From Polyangium sp. y55x31 (GTDB lineage: Bacteria; Myxococcota_A; Polyangia; Polyangiales; Polyangiaceae), in the NCBI RefSeq assembly GCF_029946505.1, contig NZ_JARZHG010000037.1:52373-116372 (forward strand): a stretch of 64,000 nt of DNA, in the 5' to 3' direction. The translations under genes and the position numbers were made by a program. Shown here piece after piece: positions 46,631 through 59,284 of the stretch (positions within the stretch are counted from its first letter, which is position 1; each line of letters starts with the position of its first letter). A model generated the notes under the pieces. The model ran no database searches. It was not told where the DNA came from and was given only the letters and a program-made list of their open reading frames with translations.

Positions 46631-47545
46631 TCAATCAACACGAAGTTCTACCCCCGCACGCGCATATCGACTCGGAGGCTGGCCCACGTGCCTGCTGAAC
46701 GCCGTGCTGAAGGTGCTCGCCGAGCCATAACCGACGCGCTCGGCGACCTCGGCGATTCCGAGATCGTGGCGGCGCAGCAGATCCCTCGCGACGGCCATTC
46801 GCCAGGCGAGCAGGTATTCCATCGGCGACAGGCCCACGGTGCGGGTAAAACGATCAAAAAACGCCGAGCGTGAGAGCGCCGCAGTCTTCGCGAGCTGAGT
46901 CACCGTCCACGAACGCGCGAGCTGACCGTGCATTTGCCGTATCGCCGGCGCGAGCCGCGCATCCGCCAATCCGCGCAGGAGCCCCGGCGGCGCGTCGTCG
47001 CCCGACGTCGACCGCAACGCTTCGATGAGCAGCACCTCCACGAGCCGCGTGAGCACGAGGTCGCGACCCGCTCTCTGCTCGTTCGATTCCTCGCCGACGA
47101 GCCGCACCAGGACCGAGAGCCGTTCGACGCCGCGCACGTGCAAAACCGCCGGCAGCAGCGACACGAAGAGAGCCGCGTCCGGCGAGTCGAAGACGAAATA
47201 CCCGCCGAGGAGCCGTACGTCGGGGCGTCCCCCACGCGTGCCATGACGGACTTCATCCGTCGGCGCAGGCGTGACCTTGGGGTCGATGCGCTCCGGCGTC
47301 ACCGGCTCGAAGCCCGACATGGTGAAACCCGGCGTCGCCGGCAGGAGTACGAAGTCCCCTGCCTCGAGCGTGAGGGCACGCTGGCCGTCCACCGCGAGGC
47401 GGCAGCTGCCCTCGAGCACGGCACAGAAGCTCGGCTGGCCAAAGTCCGAGTAGCGAACACCCCAGCGGCCGGCGCCGCTGATGCGCTTCGAAAACACGGC
47501 GCGCGGCTGAAGCAGCGCGATGACTTCCGAGAGAGGGTCGTTCAT
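46631..47545 (-). CDS. AraC-family regulator with cupin N-terminus
   Basis: 304 residues. The N-terminal cupin_6-type sensor (about 15-190: GVRYSDFGQPSFCAVLEGSCRLAVDG..., LEAGDFVLLPATPGFTMSG) precedes an AraC HTH pair (WTVTQLAKTAALSRSAFFDRFTRTVGLSPMEYLLAWRMAVARDLL...IAEVAERVGYGSASTFSTAFSRHVGQPPSRY). ATG 47545 lies six bases after a TAGAGT hexamer. It is divergent from the SDR gene, with a pair of AATGTAAT repeats between. Regulation of that SDR is likely. Confidence 0.92.
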   Translation of the reverse strand: MNDPLSEVIALLQPRAVFSKRISGAGRWGVRYSDFGQPSFCAVLEGSCRLAVDGQRALTLEAGDFVLLPATPGFTMSGFEPVTPERIDPKVTPAPTDEVRHGTRGGRPDVRLLGGYFVFDSPDAALFVSLLPAVLHVRGVERLSVLVRLVGEESNEQRAGRDLVLTRLVEVLLIEALRSTSGDDAPPGLLRGLADARLAPAIRQMHGQLARSWTVTQLAKTAALSRSAFFDRFTRTVGLSPMEYLLAWRMAVARDLLRRHDLGIAEVAERVGYGSASTFSTAFSRHVGQPPSRYARAGVELRVD

Positions 47546-47551
47546 GTCCGG

Positions 47552-47612
47552 ACTCTAGCAAATGTAATTCGGACTCTCCATGGTAGATCGTCCGGCTCGA
47601 TGCCATTACATT
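47552..47612. promoter_or_regulatory. AraC-type operator pair plus promoter between the AraC and SDR genes
   Basis: AATGTAAT (47561-47568) and its exact inverse ATTACATT (47605-47612) lie 44 bases apart centre to centre, about four helical turns, in the divergent promoter region. The minus-strand TAGAGT (47557-47552) is six bases before the AraC ATG. The layout suits looping by an AraC dimer. Confidence 0.5.
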
Positions 47613-47654
47613 CACACCCATGAACGCCGCGCGCATCGCGGCAAAGGAGCCGAC

Positions 47655-48398
47655 ATGAAAACGGTGCTCATCACGGGTTGCTCTTCCGGTTATGGCCTCG
47701 AGACCGCGCGTCACTTCCACGCACAGGGGTGGAACGTAATCGCCACCATGCGAACGCCGCGCGAGGACGTTTTACCGCGATCGGACCGGCTGCGCGTGAT
47801 TGCGCTCGATGTGACGAAGCCCGAGCGTATCGCGGCTGCGCTGGAGGAGAGTGGGCCCATCGACGTGCTCGTCAACAACGCGGGCATCGGGCTCCTGGGC
47901 GCCTTCGAGGTCACGCCGATGGCCACGGTGCGTGACGTGTTCGAGACCAACACCTTCGGCGTAATGGCGATGACGCAGGCCGTGTTGCCCCAGTTCCGCG
48001 CGCGCAAGTCGGGCGTGATCGTGAACGTGACGTCGAGCGTGACGCTGGCGCCGATGCCGCTGGTGGCCGTTTACACGGCAAGCAAGACGGCCATCGAGGG
48101 GTTCACCGCGTCGCTCGCGTTCGAGCTCGAGGCATTCAATGTGCGCGTGAAACTGGTCGAGCCCGGCTATGGCCCGAGCACGAGCTTCGCGAGCAACGGG
48201 GGGGCCCGCATGGAAGGGCTGGTCCCCGAGGCGTACGCGCCTTTTGCAGAGCGCATCTTCGCTTCTTTCAGGAAGACGACGGTCGTCACGCGCGAGTCCG
48301 ACGTGGCCGAGGTGGTATGGCGCGCCGCGAACGACACGACGGGGAAGCTCCATTTCCCCGCGGGTCCCGACGCGGTGGCGCTCGCGCAGTCGAGGTGA
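47655..48398 (+). CDS. Short-chain dehydrogenase/reductase
   Basis: 247 residues. Cofactor motif TGCSSGYG (7-14), NNAG (74-77), Ser127 region (TSSVTL) and Tyr140/Lys144 in YTASK. Classical SDR, apparently intact; substrate unknown. AAAGGAG lies eight bases before ATG 47655. It faces the AraC-type regulator and converges on the UvrA-like gene with 25 bases between. Confidence 0.9.
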   Translation: MKTVLITGCSSGYGLETARHFHAQGWNVIATMRTPREDVLPRSDRLRVIALDVTKPERIAAALEESGPIDVLVNNAGIGLLGAFEVTPMATVRDVFETNTFGVMAMTQAVLPQFRARKSGVIVNVTSSVTLAPMPLVAVYTASKTAIEGFTASLAFELEAFNVRVKLVEPGYGPSTSFASNGGARMEGLVPEAYAPFAERIFASFRKTTVVTRESDVAEVVWRAANDTTGKLHFPAGPDAVALAQSR

Positions 48399-48423
48399 AA
48401 CGAGCGGACGATGTGACGACCGG

Positions 48424-50792
<2,369 letters not shown>

Positions 50793-50796
<4 letters not shown>

Positions 50797-51212
50797 GTCG
50801 CCAACACCAACGGTTTGTGAAGAGAACCCGGCAGCTTGCGCGAGTCCGGCCGCAGCGCCCACGACGTCAACGTCAATACGAGGCCCGCGAGCGGCGCGAT
50901 GATGTGACCAGCGTTGCTGACGGAATCGCTGGCGCCTACGACGGCCCAGGCGAAGGCGGCGCCGGTCAGGTCGATGACGATGCCCGCGTAGGCCCACTCC
51001 TTCAAGCGTGGGAATTTCGGCGCCAAGAGCGCGAGCGCGCCGAGGATCTTCCAGATGCCGAGGAGCGTGACGAAGTGCAGCGGGTAGCCGAGGCGCACGA
51101 AGCCGTCGACGCTCGCTGGCACGTGGAGGACGTGGGCCACGCCGCCCGAGACCATGCCCAGCGCGACCCAGCAGGTCGTCACCCAGTAGGCCACGAGTCT
51201 CGACCGGCTCAT
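50793..51212 (-). CDS. DoxX-like membrane protein
   Basis: 139 residues with four TM helices and the DoxX-like pattern GYPLHFVTLLGIWKILGALALLAPKFPRLKEWAYAG. Function is unknown; such proteins commonly follow ArsR/AHSA1 gene pairs. It overlaps both neighbours by four bases (ATGA at each end), so all four genes of this operon are probably translationally coupled. Confidence 0.85.
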
Positions 51213-51655
51213 GGAAGCCTCGCGAGCAGGTCGACGAGCTTGCCGCCCATCATCTTCCAGCCATAACGCGCGCCGCCGAAGTTCTGCTTCTGCGCCGGCT
51301 TGAAGCCCGATTGCACGAGCGAGAGGCGAGTGCCCGACGCCGTGGGCGTGAGCGTGAAGGTCACGACGGTGTCGATCTCCATGTCGCCGACGACCCACGT
51401 GTAGCTGAGCTTTTTGTGCGTTTCGATTTCGAGGATCCGGCAATTCACGGTGCCGTCCCACCCGGGGTACGGCTGCGTCTTCAACGTGAACGCGGTCCCC
51501 GGCGCGGGCGCGAATCCGGTGACGGGCAAGAGCCACTCGGTGAGCAGCACGGGGTCGGTGAGCGCGCGCCACACCTTCTCCGGCAAATGATTCAACTCGA
51601 ACTCGAATGAAATGGAATCGGTTTGCGACGGGGCGGTCTTGTCGATGAGATTCAT
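51209..51655 (-). CDS. SRPBCC / AHSA1-family protein
   Basis: 148 residues with the START-like fold signature: FEFELNHLPEKVWRALTDPVLLTEWLLP near the N-terminus, central KLSYTWVVGDMEIDTVVTFTLTP, and a C-terminal YGWKMMGGKLVDLLARL helix. AHSA1-like proteins bind hydrophobic ligands or chaperones; the bacterial versions next to ArsR genes are uncharacterised. It overlaps the ArsR stop and the DoxX start by ATGA. Confidence 0.87.
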   Translation of the reverse strand: MNLIDKTAPSQTDSISFEFELNHLPEKVWRALTDPVLLTEWLLPVTGFAPAPGTAFTLKTQPYPGWDGTVNCRILEIETHKKLSYTWVVGDMEIDTVVTFTLTPTASGTRLSLVQSGFKPAQKQNFGGARYGWKMMGGKLVDLLARLP

Positions 51656-51981
51656 TCGTCCATTTTCTCCAGCAGTCGTTCGAGGCGATCGACGTGCTCC
51701 GTCCAGAAGGCGCGGTAGTGCGCGATCCAGTCGACGAGCGGCTTCAGCCCGCGCGGCTCCACCCGGTAGTAGACGCAGCGCCCCTCGCGCCGGCCGTTCA
51801 CGAGGCCGGCGTCTTTCAAAGCGGCGAGGTGCTGCGAGACCGCCGGCTGCGAGATGTCGAAGCGCGCCGTGAGGTCCTTCACGGCCGCTTCGCCGCGCGT
51901 GAGCGACTCGAAGATCGCCCGGCGGCTGGGGTCCGCCAGCGCCTGGAAGATCTTGTTCTCGGCCGCGGCTGCGCTCTGCAT
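51652..51981 (-). CDS. ArsR-family transcriptional regulator
   Basis: 109 residues from ATG 51981. The winged HTH (FQALADPSRRAIFESLTRGEAAVKDLTARFDISQPAVSQHLAALKDAGLVNGRREGRCVYYRVEP) is complete. There is no CxC metal motif of the ArsR/SmtB metal sensors (only one Cys, in GRCVYY), so it belongs to the non-metal SdpR/YczG-like branch. It is the first gene of the operon, with a palindrome inside its promoter. A GTG four codons upstream (51990) is possible but would leave no room for the promoter. Confidence 0.9.
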   Translation of the reverse strand: MQSAAAAENKIFQALADPSRRAIFESLTRGEAAVKDLTARFDISQPAVSQHLAALKDAGLVNGRREGRCVYYRVEPRGLKPLVDWIAHYRAFWTEHVDRLERLLEKMDE

Positions 51982-51987
51982 GGACAA

Positions 51988-52017
51988 CACATAAGCCTAG
52001 ACTTATCGGTTTGTCAA
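51988..52017 (-). promoter_or_regulatory. ArsR operon promoter with overlapping operator
   Basis: TTGACA (52017-52012) and TATGTG (51993-51988) are 18 bases apart; ATG 51981 follows six bases later. The dyad ATAAG-N6-CTTAT (51991-52006), typical of ArsR operators, lies between the two boxes, so binding would block RNA polymerase. This is the best promoter in the window. Confidence 0.7.
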
Positions 52018-52404
52018 GCGCGTGGCTCGGGTCGCCGGTTCGGGTCGACGAACGAGCATCACCTCGGCCTCGGGGCGGCGCGCTTCGAGGCGCCCGATAC
52101 AGCACGACCGCATGGGGGCTCCTCGCGGAGATCGTCGCGCAAAACGCCGCGCTTCCGTGTCGACGGGGAGCGCTGGCTAGCCGTGCAACGGTCGGCGCTG
52201 GAGGTGTTCGCAGCGGTGGCGGAAGAACCCGACGCGCACGGGAAGACCGGTCGCCGCGTACGACCGGGCGATCACGTCGTGCTTCACAGCCGCGCCCTGG
52301 GAAAACAGCCCGCGAAAAGGCAAAGCCCCCAGGGCATACGCCGTGGGGGCTTCGTTACTTGCGACCTGCGCCTCGCTGCGGAGTTCGCAAAGAGGGGAAT
52401 TGGC
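52018..52404. other. Intergenic region without a recognisable gene
   Basis: 387 bases between the ArsR promoter and tRNA-Asn. The only clear structure is the tRNA terminator hairpin at 52323-52352. Open frames here look like chance GC frames. Confidence 0.5.
52323..52352 (-). terminator. Terminator of tRNA-Asn
   Basis: On the minus strand, a 9-bp stem AAGCCCCCA/TGGGGGCTT with an inner GGC/GCC pair and a TTTGCCTTTT tract lies about 52 bases downstream of the tRNA gene. This is a conventional Rho-independent terminator. Confidence 0.75.
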
Positions 52405-52476
52405 TCCAGCTGCTGGACTCGAACCAGCGACCCGGCGGTTAACAGCCGCCTGCTCTACCGACTGAGCTAAGCTGGA
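52405..52476 (-). tRNA. tRNA-Asn (anticodon GTT)
   Basis: 72 bases with full cloverleaf pairing: acceptor TCCAGCT/AGCTGGA, D-arm GCTC/GAGC, anticodon stem GGCGG/CCGCC with loop CTGTTAA (anticodon GTT), and T-arm GCTGG/CCAGC with loop TTCGAGT. No CCA is encoded. It is followed by a strong terminator. Confidence 0.95.
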
Positions 52477-52615
52477 ATGGCGTCGTCGAAACGGACCGCG
52501 AGGATACCCGCGGAGCTTCGCCCGTCAAGAACTTTTTTCGAGCACACGCGAAGATCGCCTTCCGGCCCGGTAACGAGCGGTTGCTCTCCCCCGCGCGTTC
52601 TGCGAAGAAGCGGCC

Positions 52616-54214
52616 GTGCAAGACGCCGCGCCCGCCCCCGCGACGAACGCCTCCGCGCCTGCCGGAAGCGGCGCCGCCCCCGCCCCCGTCCCCGCGGCAC
52701 CGAGCGCCGCCCGCACGGCCGGCCGCGGCGGGCTCGCCATCGCCTTCGCGAAGGTCTCGTTCATCGTCTTCGGCTTCGCCCAGCAGCTCCTCCTCGAACG
52801 GCTGCTCGGGCAGGCCGGCTACGGGCAGATCTCCCGCGTGCTGGCGATCGTCGGCGTGCTGAACAACGTCGTGGTCGCGACCGCGATCCAGGGCGTGTCC
52901 CGCGTGGTCTCGACGGCCACGGAAGAGCACGTGGACGCGGCCTTCGCGCGCACGCTGCGCGTCCACGTGGTGCTCGCGGTCGTGCTCTCGCTCGGCTTCG
53001 CGCTCGCCGCGGGCACGATCGCCGCCGAGGTCGGCGCCCCGCACGTGGCGACGCCGCTGCGCATCGTCGCCGCCGTGGTGCTGCTCTACGGCGTTTACGC
53101 GCCGCTCGTCGGCTCGCTCAACGGACGCAGGCGCTTCCTCGATCAGGCCGGGCTCGACGTGGGTTACGGGCTGCTTCGCACGATCGGCATGGGCGTCGGG
53201 GCCTTCGCGCTGCTCCGTCTCGGCGGGAGCGGGACGCTCGGCGCGACGCTGGGGTTCGTCTCCGCGGCCGCGCTCATCGTGCCCATCGCGATCACGCGTT
53301 CGGGCGTGGGCAAGAGCGGCGCCGCGGGGCCGAGCGCGCGCGAGTACCTCGGCTTCCTCGGCCCGCTCGCGCTCGGCCAGCTCGCGCTGAACCTCCTGCT
53401 CCAGACCGATCTTCTCCTGCTCAGCCGCTTCGTCGGGCGCGAGGCTGTCCGGCTCGGGCTCGCCGCGACCGCGTCCGACGATCTCATCGGGATCTACCGC
53501 GGCGTGCAGCTCTTCTCGTTTTTGCCCTACCAGCTCCTCATGTCCGTGAGCTTCGTGCTCTTCCCGATGCTCGCGAAGGCCCGCGCCGAGAAGAGCGAGC
53601 CGCTCGTCGCCGAGTACACGCGCGCGGGCGTGCGCATCGCGCTCGTGGTGACGGGCGCGGTCTCGGGGACGATCGCGGCGCTCGCGCCACACGTGCTGCG
53701 TTTTGCCTACAAATCCAATGCGATCTGGGAGCACGGCGGGCCGGTGCTCCGGGTGCTCGCGCTCGGGATGGGGTCGTTCGCGATCCTCGGGATCAGCTCG
53801 GCCGCGCTGACGGGGCTCGGGCGTGAGCGGATGAGCGCGACCTTCAACGCGCTCGCGGTTTGCCTCGTGGCGCTCGGGTGCGTGGTGGTGACGCCGCGCT
53901 TCCCGTTTGGCCCGCCGATGCTGCTCGGGACCGCGATCTCGACGTCGATCGCGCTTGGCCTCGTGGCCGTCGTCGCGGCCACCGCGCTGCGGCGCGAGGC
54001 GGGGGCGTTCGTCGCGCCGCTCTCGCTCGTGCGGGTGCTCGTGGCCGCGGCGGTGACGGTGGCCGTGGGCATGCGGCTGCCTTGGCTCGGCAAACCGGCC
54101 GTGCTCGTGGAGGGCCTCGTGACGGGCGCGCTGTATCTCTCGGTGCTCGTCGTGACGGGCGAGCTCGGAAAGAAGGATCTGGCGCTCGTCCGGAAGGTCC
54201 TCGGGAAGGCCTGA
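52616..54214 (+). CDS. Polysaccharide/oligosaccharide flippase-like membrane protein (MATE/Wzx fold)
   Basis: 532 residues. An Ala/Pro-rich N-terminus of about 35 residues precedes about 14 TM helices. The start AKVSFIVFGFAQQLLLERLLGQAGYGQISRVLAIVGVLNN and the central LLLLSRFVG...LIGIYRGVQLFSFLPYQLL match the MVIN/Wzx lipid-linked oligosaccharide flippase branch. No glycosyltransferases are adjacent, so the substrate is undefined. The start is GTG 52616 without a strong ribosome site. Confidence 0.78.
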   Translation: MQDAAPAPATNASAPAGSGAAPAPVPAAPSAARTAGRGGLAIAFAKVSFIVFGFAQQLLLERLLGQAGYGQISRVLAIVGVLNNVVVATAIQGVSRVVSTATEEHVDAAFARTLRVHVVLAVVLSLGFALAAGTIAAEVGAPHVATPLRIVAAVVLLYGVYAPLVGSLNGRRRFLDQAGLDVGYGLLRTIGMGVGAFALLRLGGSGTLGATLGFVSAAALIVPIAITRSGVGKSGAAGPSAREYLGFLGPLALGQLALNLLLQTDLLLLSRFVGREAVRLGLAATASDDLIGIYRGVQLFSFLPYQLLMSVSFVLFPMLAKARAEKSEPLVAEYTRAGVRIALVVTGAVSGTIAALAPHVLRFAYKSNAIWEHGGPVLRVLALGMGSFAILGISSAALTGLGRERMSATFNALAVCLVALGCVVVTPRFPFGPPMLLGTAISTSIALGLVAVVAATALRREAGAFVAPLSLVRVLVAAAVTVAVGMRLPWLGKPAVLVEGLVTGALYLSVLVVTGELGKKDLALVRKVLGKA

Positions 54215-54382
54215 ACGTTCGGGAGACCCCGCACGTCGGGCGTGACGAATCGTTGGCTTTCAGTATCCTTCGCCGCCCCCAGTTCGACGCTCGGGGGCTC
54301 CGCTCGGACGAGCCGAGCTGCGCCCCCGAACCCCCGTCCTCACTTCACCCATCCATCAACTCGCGAGAGCGGTAAGACAAAC

Positions 54383-56062
<1,680 letters not shown>

Positions 56063-56087
56063 CGCTTCGTTCGTTCGAACGCCAAAG

Positions 56088-56127
56088 AAAAACCCCCGCT
56101 GGATCTGCCCGATCCGCGGGGGTTTTT
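56088..56127. terminator. Strong Rho-independent terminator after ettA
   Basis: A 12-bp perfect stem AAAAACCCCCGC/GCGGGGGTTTTT extended by GGATC/GATCC with a five-base loop, and a T-run at the end. The A-run on the other side makes it bidirectional in form. Confidence 0.92.
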
Positions 56128-56289
56128 CCTTCAGGGCGTCTCGTCGGTCTGTCCGTCGCAATGCACGCGACCATGACGCCTTGCATTCGCCGAGGCCCGG
56201 TGTCGTGGCGGCGACCCGCGTGACGCGTCGTGGAAGCCCGGAACGACGCGGGGCTTGCCCCGCCGGAATGGCGACGGGACACTGAGCGC

Positions 56290-57345
56290 ATGTTGCATGC
56301 TTCTTCTCGGTCCCAGGGCTCTCTTTTTGGTGGATGGTCAGGCCTCGCCCGCGCGGCGAGGCTCACGGCGAGCGGCGCGCTCGCCGCCGCGCTGCTCGTG
56401 CTTTCGAGCGGCGGATGCGGGCAGGATGGCCGCGTCCGCGAGAATTCGAGCGGCGACGCCGGCGGGGGCGGCGGGAGCGGTGGAGGCGGCGGAGCGGGCG
56501 GGAGCGGCGGAGGGGCGCCGAAAGACCCGATGCCACTGCGCGTGGCCAACTGGAACGTGCGCAATTACCTGAACGACAAGAACGACAGCGCGGCGGTGGA
56601 CGAGGTGGTGAGGACCACGGCGCAATACGTGACCCATCGGAAAGCGATCGGCGTGGTGCTGTCTGCGATCGACGCGGACGTGGTGGTGCTCCAGGAGGTG
56701 GAGAACGAGGCGTCGCTGTCGGACCTCGTGCAGAGCGAGCTCGGGGGGAAATACACGAGCATCGGGCTCGTGGACGGCAACGATCCGCGCGGCATCGACA
56801 TCGCGATCGTGTCGAAGTTGCCGATCGACAAGGTCGTCTCGCACAAGGACGAGCAATTCCCGCTGAACGGGACGGTGGGGCCGACGTATCGATTCTCGCG
56901 CGATTGCCCCGAATATCACCTGACCTACAACGGGCGGAAGCTCGTGCTCCTCGGCGTGCATTTCAAGGCGAAGGAGGACGACAATCCGAACAAGCGCCTC
57001 GCGGAGGCGCAACGCACGCGCGCGATCGCGAATGCGCTCGTGAAGGAGGACCCGTCGCGGGCGGTGCTCGTGCTCGGCGATTTCAATGACACGCCCGGCT
57101 CGCCGCCGTATCTCGCCGTCATGGGCGAAGGGGACGGGCTGTACACGAATGCGCCGGACTTCGTCCCGGCGAACGTTCGGTGGACGTACGATTATCAGGG
57201 CGCGCTGGAGCTCGTGGATCACCAAATGTCGAATCCGCTGCTCTCCGCGATGCTCGACCAGGCGTCCGTGACCATTCGCCACGGCAATGACGTGGACGCG
57301 GCGACGGACCACGCGCCCGTCGTGGCGACCTATGGCGTGAAGTAG
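56290..57345 (+). CDS. Endonuclease/exonuclease/phosphatase (EEP) family lipoprotein
   Basis: 351 residues. A signal region ending in LSSGGC is a weak lipobox. A Gly/Ser-rich linker follows, and the EEP fold begins near residue 80: ANWNVRNY, LQEVENE (catalytic Glu), ...SRDCPEYHLTYN..., VHFKAKED, LGDFNDTPGS and ATDHAPV (catalytic His). This fold includes DNase I, sphingomyelinase and inositol-phosphatase activities; which one is unclear. ATG 56290 follows a weak GACACT hexamer. Export and cell-surface attachment are inferred. It converges on the MopE-repeat gene. Confidence 0.8.
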   Translation: MLHASSRSQGSLFGGWSGLARAARLTASGALAAALLVLSSGGCGQDGRVRENSSGDAGGGGGSGGGGGAGGSGGGAPKDPMPLRVANWNVRNYLNDKNDSAAVDEVVRTTAQYVTHRKAIGVVLSAIDADVVVLQEVENEASLSDLVQSELGGKYTSIGLVDGNDPRGIDIAIVSKLPIDKVVSHKDEQFPLNGTVGPTYRFSRDCPEYHLTYNGRKLVLLGVHFKAKEDDNPNKRLAEAQRTRAIANALVKEDPSRAVLVLGDFNDTPGSPPYLAVMGEGDGLYTNAPDFVPANVRWTYDYQGALELVDHQMSNPLLSAMLDQASVTIRHGNDVDAATDHAPVVATYGVK

Positions 57346-57370
57346 CGGGAATCCGAGAGGAGGGGCCCCG

Positions 57371-57400
57371 GTGATTCTCCGCGGCGGCGCGGAGAATCGC
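57371..57400. terminator. Hairpin between convergent genes
   Basis: An 11-bp perfect stem GATTCTCCGCG/CGCGGAGAATC with loop GCGG (57373-57398) lies between the EEP gene and the MopE-repeat gene. No U-tract on either strand. Confidence 0.55.
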
Positions 57401-57425
57401 CCGGGCTCGACAGGGGAGACGAATC

Positions 57426-59126
57426 TCAGGGACAGAGCGTGGACGCGACGACGACGTCGTCGATGTTCCACGAGGCATACGGGTAGATCCCCGAGGAGGC
57501 GATGTTGAAGCCCCAGCGGATACGCATGTTGGCGTTCTTGTACGCGGAAAGGTCGTAGGAGACCTTCGTCCACGAGGACGCCGTCGAGGCGGTGCTGCCG
57601 CTCTGCCAGACCTGGACCCACGCCGTGCCGTTGAACACCTCGATGACGTTGTTCATGTACGGCGACACGTCGCTGTTCAGCCAGCGCTGGAACTGGAGGA
57701 TGACGCCGGGCGCCTCCGACGTGTTGAAGGCCGGGCTCGTCAGGTAGTAATAGCCGTGCGTCGTCGCGCTCTGCGAGCTCGTCGAGCAGCCGCCGATGAC
57801 GACGCCCGCGATCTTGTTGTCGGACGAGCTCGAGGTGTCGTTCGTGGGATCGTTGTGGGTGCCGCTCAAGTTCGTGCAGCTCCCGCCGATGGCCGTATTG
57901 ATTTCCCACTCGGGCCCGAGGGTCCAGCCCGGGGCGTTGGCGAAATCCTCGTAGAGGTATATCGGCGTGGCGGACGTGCAGATGAGCTGGCCGCCCGAAC
58001 AGGCCGTCGTGCCGGCGCAGGCGCACGCGACGCCCCCGCCCGGGTTGCCCTCGTCGACGACGCCATTGCAGTTGTCGTCGATTCCGTTGCATTGCTCGGG
58101 GGTCGACGACGCGTTCGGCTCGCAGACGATCGCGCCGTTCGTGCACTTGCGCGTGCCCGCGGAGCAGCCGGCCGATTGACCCGTCTGGCAGGCGGTGCCG
58201 CCCTCCGGGTTGTTCTCGTCGATCACGCCGTCGCAGTCGTCGTCGAGCCCATTGCACTTCTCGGGCGATTGCGGGGTGACCGGGAAGCAGTCGATGGAGG
58301 TGCCATTGCACGAGATCGCGCCGTTCGCGCAGACGCCGAGCAGGCCCGTGCCGCACTCGCCGCCCGTGCCCGGAATGCTGTCGTCCACCGTGCCGTCGCA
58401 ATCGTCGTCGATGCCGTTGCAAGTCTCGGGGATGGGCGTGACGTCGGGCACGCAGACGAGCGCGCCGTTCGTGCAGGAGTATTTGCCCTTGGCGCAGGCG
58501 CCGAGCTTGTCCGAGGTGCAGGCCTTGCCTTTCTCGGGGAAGGAGTCGTCGGGGATCTGATCGCAGTCGTTGTCGAGGCCGTCGCAAACCTCGAGCGAGG
58601 GCGGGAGCGGGGTGCACTGGTTGAGCTGGCCGTTCTCGCAGGTGACGACCGTGACCTGGCAGGCGCCGAAGCCGCAGGTCGTCGGCGCCATGTCGTCGAC
58701 GGACCCGTTGCAGTCGTCGTCGATACCGTTGCAGCTCTCCTGCGTCTTCGGCACGACTTCGCCGACGCACTTGCTCCACTTGCCATTCAGATCACACTTT
58801 TGCTGGCCCGCGGTGCAAGCGCCAATCCCCTGCGTGCCGGCGACACCCGAGTAGCAGGACTGCGTTTGTCCCTCGACGCAAGGGCAGTCCTCGTCGACGT
58901 CCTGGTCGCAGTCATTGTCCAAGCCGTCGCACACCTCGTCGGTCGGCATGCACGTCGCGCCGCCGGCGCCACCTTGGCCGCCGGTGCCTCCCATACCGCC
59001 TGTGCCGCCGGTGCCCGCCCCGGCGGTGCCCCCCCCCGTCGTTTCGTCCGTGCCGCCCGCGCAGCCGAACGCATGAATTGCCAAGCAGCCAAGCGCCACC
59101 AGCGTGGCGGGGATCGTCGATCGCAT
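57426..59126 (-). CDS. MopE-type metal-binding repeat lipoprotein with C-terminal MAM-like domain
   Basis: 566 residues. A hydrophobic leader with LVALGC and AFGC (probable lipoprotein) is followed by a Gly/Thr-rich linker. Six repeats of the form CDGLDNDCDQDVDEDC or CNGIDDDCNGSVDD with flanking conserved blocks span about residues 60-380, the MopE/PF11617-type putative metal-binding motif common in myxobacterial surface proteins. The C-terminal 175 residues (EDFANAPGWTLGPEWEIN, YYYLTSPAFNTSE, IEVFNGTAWVQVWQSG, ASWNIDDVVV) look like a MAM/immune-inhibitor-A-like jelly-roll. Binding calcium or copper is family-level inference. ATG 59126 begins the signal peptide. Confidence 0.83.
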   Translation of the reverse strand: MRSTIPATLVALGCLAIHAFGCAGGTDETTGGGTAGAGTGGTGGMGGTGGQGGAGGATCMPTDEVCDGLDNDCDQDVDEDCPCVEGQTQSCYSGVAGTQGIGACTAGQQKCDLNGKWSKCVGEVVPKTQESCNGIDDDCNGSVDDMAPTTCGFGACQVTVVTCENGQLNQCTPLPPSLEVCDGLDNDCDQIPDDSFPEKGKACTSDKLGACAKGKYSCTNGALVCVPDVTPIPETCNGIDDDCDGTVDDSIPGTGGECGTGLLGVCANGAISCNGTSIDCFPVTPQSPEKCNGLDDDCDGVIDENNPEGGTACQTGQSAGCSAGTRKCTNGAIVCEPNASSTPEQCNGIDDNCNGVVDEGNPGGGVACACAGTTACSGGQLICTSATPIYLYEDFANAPGWTLGPEWEINTAIGGSCTNLSGTHNDPTNDTSSSSDNKIAGVVIGGCSTSSQSATTHGYYYLTSPAFNTSEAPGVILQFQRWLNSDVSPYMNNVIEVFNGTAWVQVWQSGSTASTASSWTKVSYDLSAYKNANMRIRWGFNIASSGIYPYASWNIDDVVVASTLCP

Positions 59127-59271
59127 CGGCCCTCCGAACAACACGAGGCCGAGCACACGCGCACCCGGACCTCGCACGCAAGACAGCCGGATGTTTCCAG
59201 GATTCTCGCGCGGCGTAAAGCGCCGAACGGCTTCGCGAAAGGTGATCCCGGCACGTGGGACAGGCCTGAGG

Positions 59272-59277
59272 TAAGCT
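59272..59277 (+). promoter_or_regulatory. -10-like hexamer TAAGCT before tamB
   Basis: TAAGCT, then seven bases, then ATG 59285. It belongs to the recurring near-start set. Confidence 0.5.
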
Positions 59278-59284
59278 CGGCGTC

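Noticed and set aside
50797..50997. Upstream start for the UvrA-like protein
   Set aside because: The added 67 residues are antisense-like and Arg-rich; the ATGA overlap with doxX supports 50796.
52018..52320. Small plus-strand reading frame before the tRNA
   Set aside because: Arg/Gly-rich translation that runs into the tRNA gene; no ribosome site or motif.
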